Shown here piece after piece: positions 14,155 to 14,870 of a DNA stretch of 14,870 bases (position 1 is the stretch's first letter; each line of letters opens with the position of its first letter). The translations under genes and the position numbers were made by a program. The DNA is from Phycisphaerae bacterium (lineage in GTDB: Bacteria; Planctomycetota; Phycisphaerae; UBA1845; PWPN01): positions 1-14,870 of the forward strand of contig DAOOIV010000123.1 of NCBI GenBank assembly GCA_035384605.1, written 5' to 3'. The notes beneath the pieces are model-generated. The model saw nothing but the letters and a program-made list of their open reading frames with translations. It ran no database searches and was not told the DNA's origin.

Positions 14155-14592
14155 ATGAAGTCGCGATTGCTGACCTGGGCAGGCGCAGTGCTCATCGGGG
14201 CCGTGGCAGGATGGTACGTCTTCTCCGGCGACATTTCCGACCCTTCCGCGTCGCAGGCCGCGGGAGGAGGATCGGAGACACCCAGGGTGTCGAAAGAGCT
14301 CCTCGGCGTCCTGGAGGGGCGGTGGGTGGAGATCAACGGCGGCGACGCCGCGCATGCCTCCGTTCTCTGGTTCCATCTCTGCAACAAGGACGGCCGTTTC
14401 GATGCCAAAAACAACAAGTTCGGGAATTACCAGGAACTCAACCAGGATCACAATCAGTTTGCCGGCGACATCATTCGCCTGGAGGGCAGCGAAATCGAAG
14501 CCGTTCGGATGATGGGCCAGACCGTCACCTATCGTTATCATAAAGGTCGCCTCCAACGCGTGAGCGACGGCGCGATCTTTGAACGTCCTTAG
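14155..14592 (+). CDS. Small membrane-anchored or exported protein of unknown function
   Basis: The 145-residue product begins with two basic residues and a hydrophobic segment (LLTWAGAVLIGAVAGWYVF, 5-23), which is a signal anchor or signal peptide without a lipobox Cys. A Ser/Ala/Gly-rich linker follows, then a soluble domain of about 95 residues with LEGRWVEINGGDAAHASVLWF, an Asn/Gln/Asp-rich middle (KNNKFGNYQELNQDHNQ) and a beta-like end (VTYRYHKGRLQRVSDGAIFE). The small beta-rich domain may bind a ligand, but I do not recognise a family. The start at 14155 is supported by GAGGG six bases upstream; the frame is open to 14023, where the residues look non-coding. It stands between the IS remnant and the right-edge repeats. 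Confidence 0.65.
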   Translation: MKSRLLTWAGAVLIGAVAGWYVFSGDISDPSASQAAGGGSETPRVSKELLGVLEGRWVEINGGDAAHASVLWFHLCNKDGRFDAKNNKFGNYQELNQDHNQFAGDIIRLEGSEIEAVRMMGQTVTYRYHKGRLQRVSDGAIFERP

Positions 14593-14610
14593 CAGGCGGT
14601 TCCCACACCT

Positions 14611-14769
14611 CTACGCATCGGGCCCCAGGCACAGGCGAAGGTTCTTGTCGTCAAAGAAGGCCTCAATGCCCCCGGGTTCTTTCAGACCGGCAAAGGTGTA
14701 CTCCTTGCCCGCGAGTGGCTCAGGCTGCGGCCTGCGGCGAGCCAACAGCCCGAGCACAATCTCCATCAT
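14611..14769 (-). CDS. Short hypothetical protein or 3' end of a broken gene
   Basis: From tandem ATGs at 14769/14766 the frame encodes about 52 residues beginning MMEIVLGLLARRRPQPEP and ending FFDDKNLRLCLGPDA. Codon choice is GC-rich at third positions and the sequence reads like a real C-terminus, but no ribosome binding site is visible. The frame stays open to the right window edge. That upstream part is made of 38-bp repeats, whose length is not a multiple of three, so it is unlikely to be coding. It may be a genuine small gene, a fragment truncated by the repeats, or chance. Confidence 0.35.
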   Translation of the reverse strand: MMEIVLGLLARRRPQPEPLAGKEYTFAGLKEPGGIEAFFDDKNLRLCLGPDA

Positions 14770-14783
14770 CTTGGTGTTGCATC

Positions 14784-14870
14784 CGCTCGGCCCGGAATCC
14801 TTTCCGGGCCGCATCCTCGCTCGCTCGGCCCGGAATCCTTTCCGGGCCACATTCTCGCTCGCTCGGCCCG
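14784..14870. repeat. Tandem 38-bp repeats, each with a 9-bp palindrome
   Basis: Two full units (14784-14821, 14822-14859) and the first 11 bases of a third reach the window edge. Units 1 and 2 differ at two bases (G/A at unit position 28, C/T at position 32). Each unit holds GGCCCGGAA-TCCT-TTCCGGGCC, a perfect nine-base stem with a four-base loop, followed by a CTCGCTCGCTCG-like linker. The pattern is that of an intergenic palindromic (REP-like) array. It may continue to the right. Confidence 0.85.

Noticed and set aside
14784..14870. Possible CRISPR array
   Set aside because: Units are directly contiguous at 38 bp with no unique spacers, and no cas genes are nearby.

Overview
The window looks like chromosomal DNA of a GC-rich planctomycete, probably of the Phycisphaerae type. 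This is an inference from gene style: a membrane protein with the CPxC-DYNLRG-RCPEC zinc ribbon, a secreted protein with thrombospondin-type-3-like and dockerin-like C-terminal repeats, and exported proteins of unknown function placed between housekeeping genes. No rRNA, tRNA, CRISPR array, prophage or defence island was recognised.

Layout. Positions 111-1615 (minus strand) hold three queuosine-pathway genes in the order queC, queF, queD; queF and queD overlap by ATGA. Upstream of them on the same strand is a 634-residue exported protein (1761-3665). A 626-base intergenic stretch (3666-4291) follows, with hairpins and a long inverted repeat of REP/MITE character. recA lies on the minus strand (4292-5437) and is divergent from folP (5714-6574), which has a perfect TATAAT placed so that its mRNA may be leaderless. 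Downstream of folP come an exported HEAT-repeat protein with a DUF4375-like C-terminus (6633-8111) and a zinc-ribbon membrane protein (8431-9276). The latter converges on efp (9303-9866, minus).

After a 564-base divergent intergenic stretch comes a 509-residue PurF-type protein (10431-11960). It keeps the phosphoribosyltransferase domain and four candidate Fe-S cysteines but has Gly in place of the N-terminal nucleophile Cys. The right-hand 2.9 kb is accessory in character. It has the 3' part of a secreted Ca-binding-repeat gene (minus), an AT-rich joint, the 3' half of an IS1380-family transposase, a small membrane-anchored protein, and a short frame next to tandem 38-bp palindromic repeats that run off the right edge.

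Functionally, most recognisable genes are informational or metabolic housekeeping: tRNA modification (queCFD), recombination (recA), folate (folP), translation (efp) and purine synthesis (PurF-like). I found no convincing new multi-gene system. The best leads are the PurF-type protein without a recognisable glutaminase site, the HEAT plus DUF4375 exported protein, the possibly leaderless folP transcript and the repeat elements.
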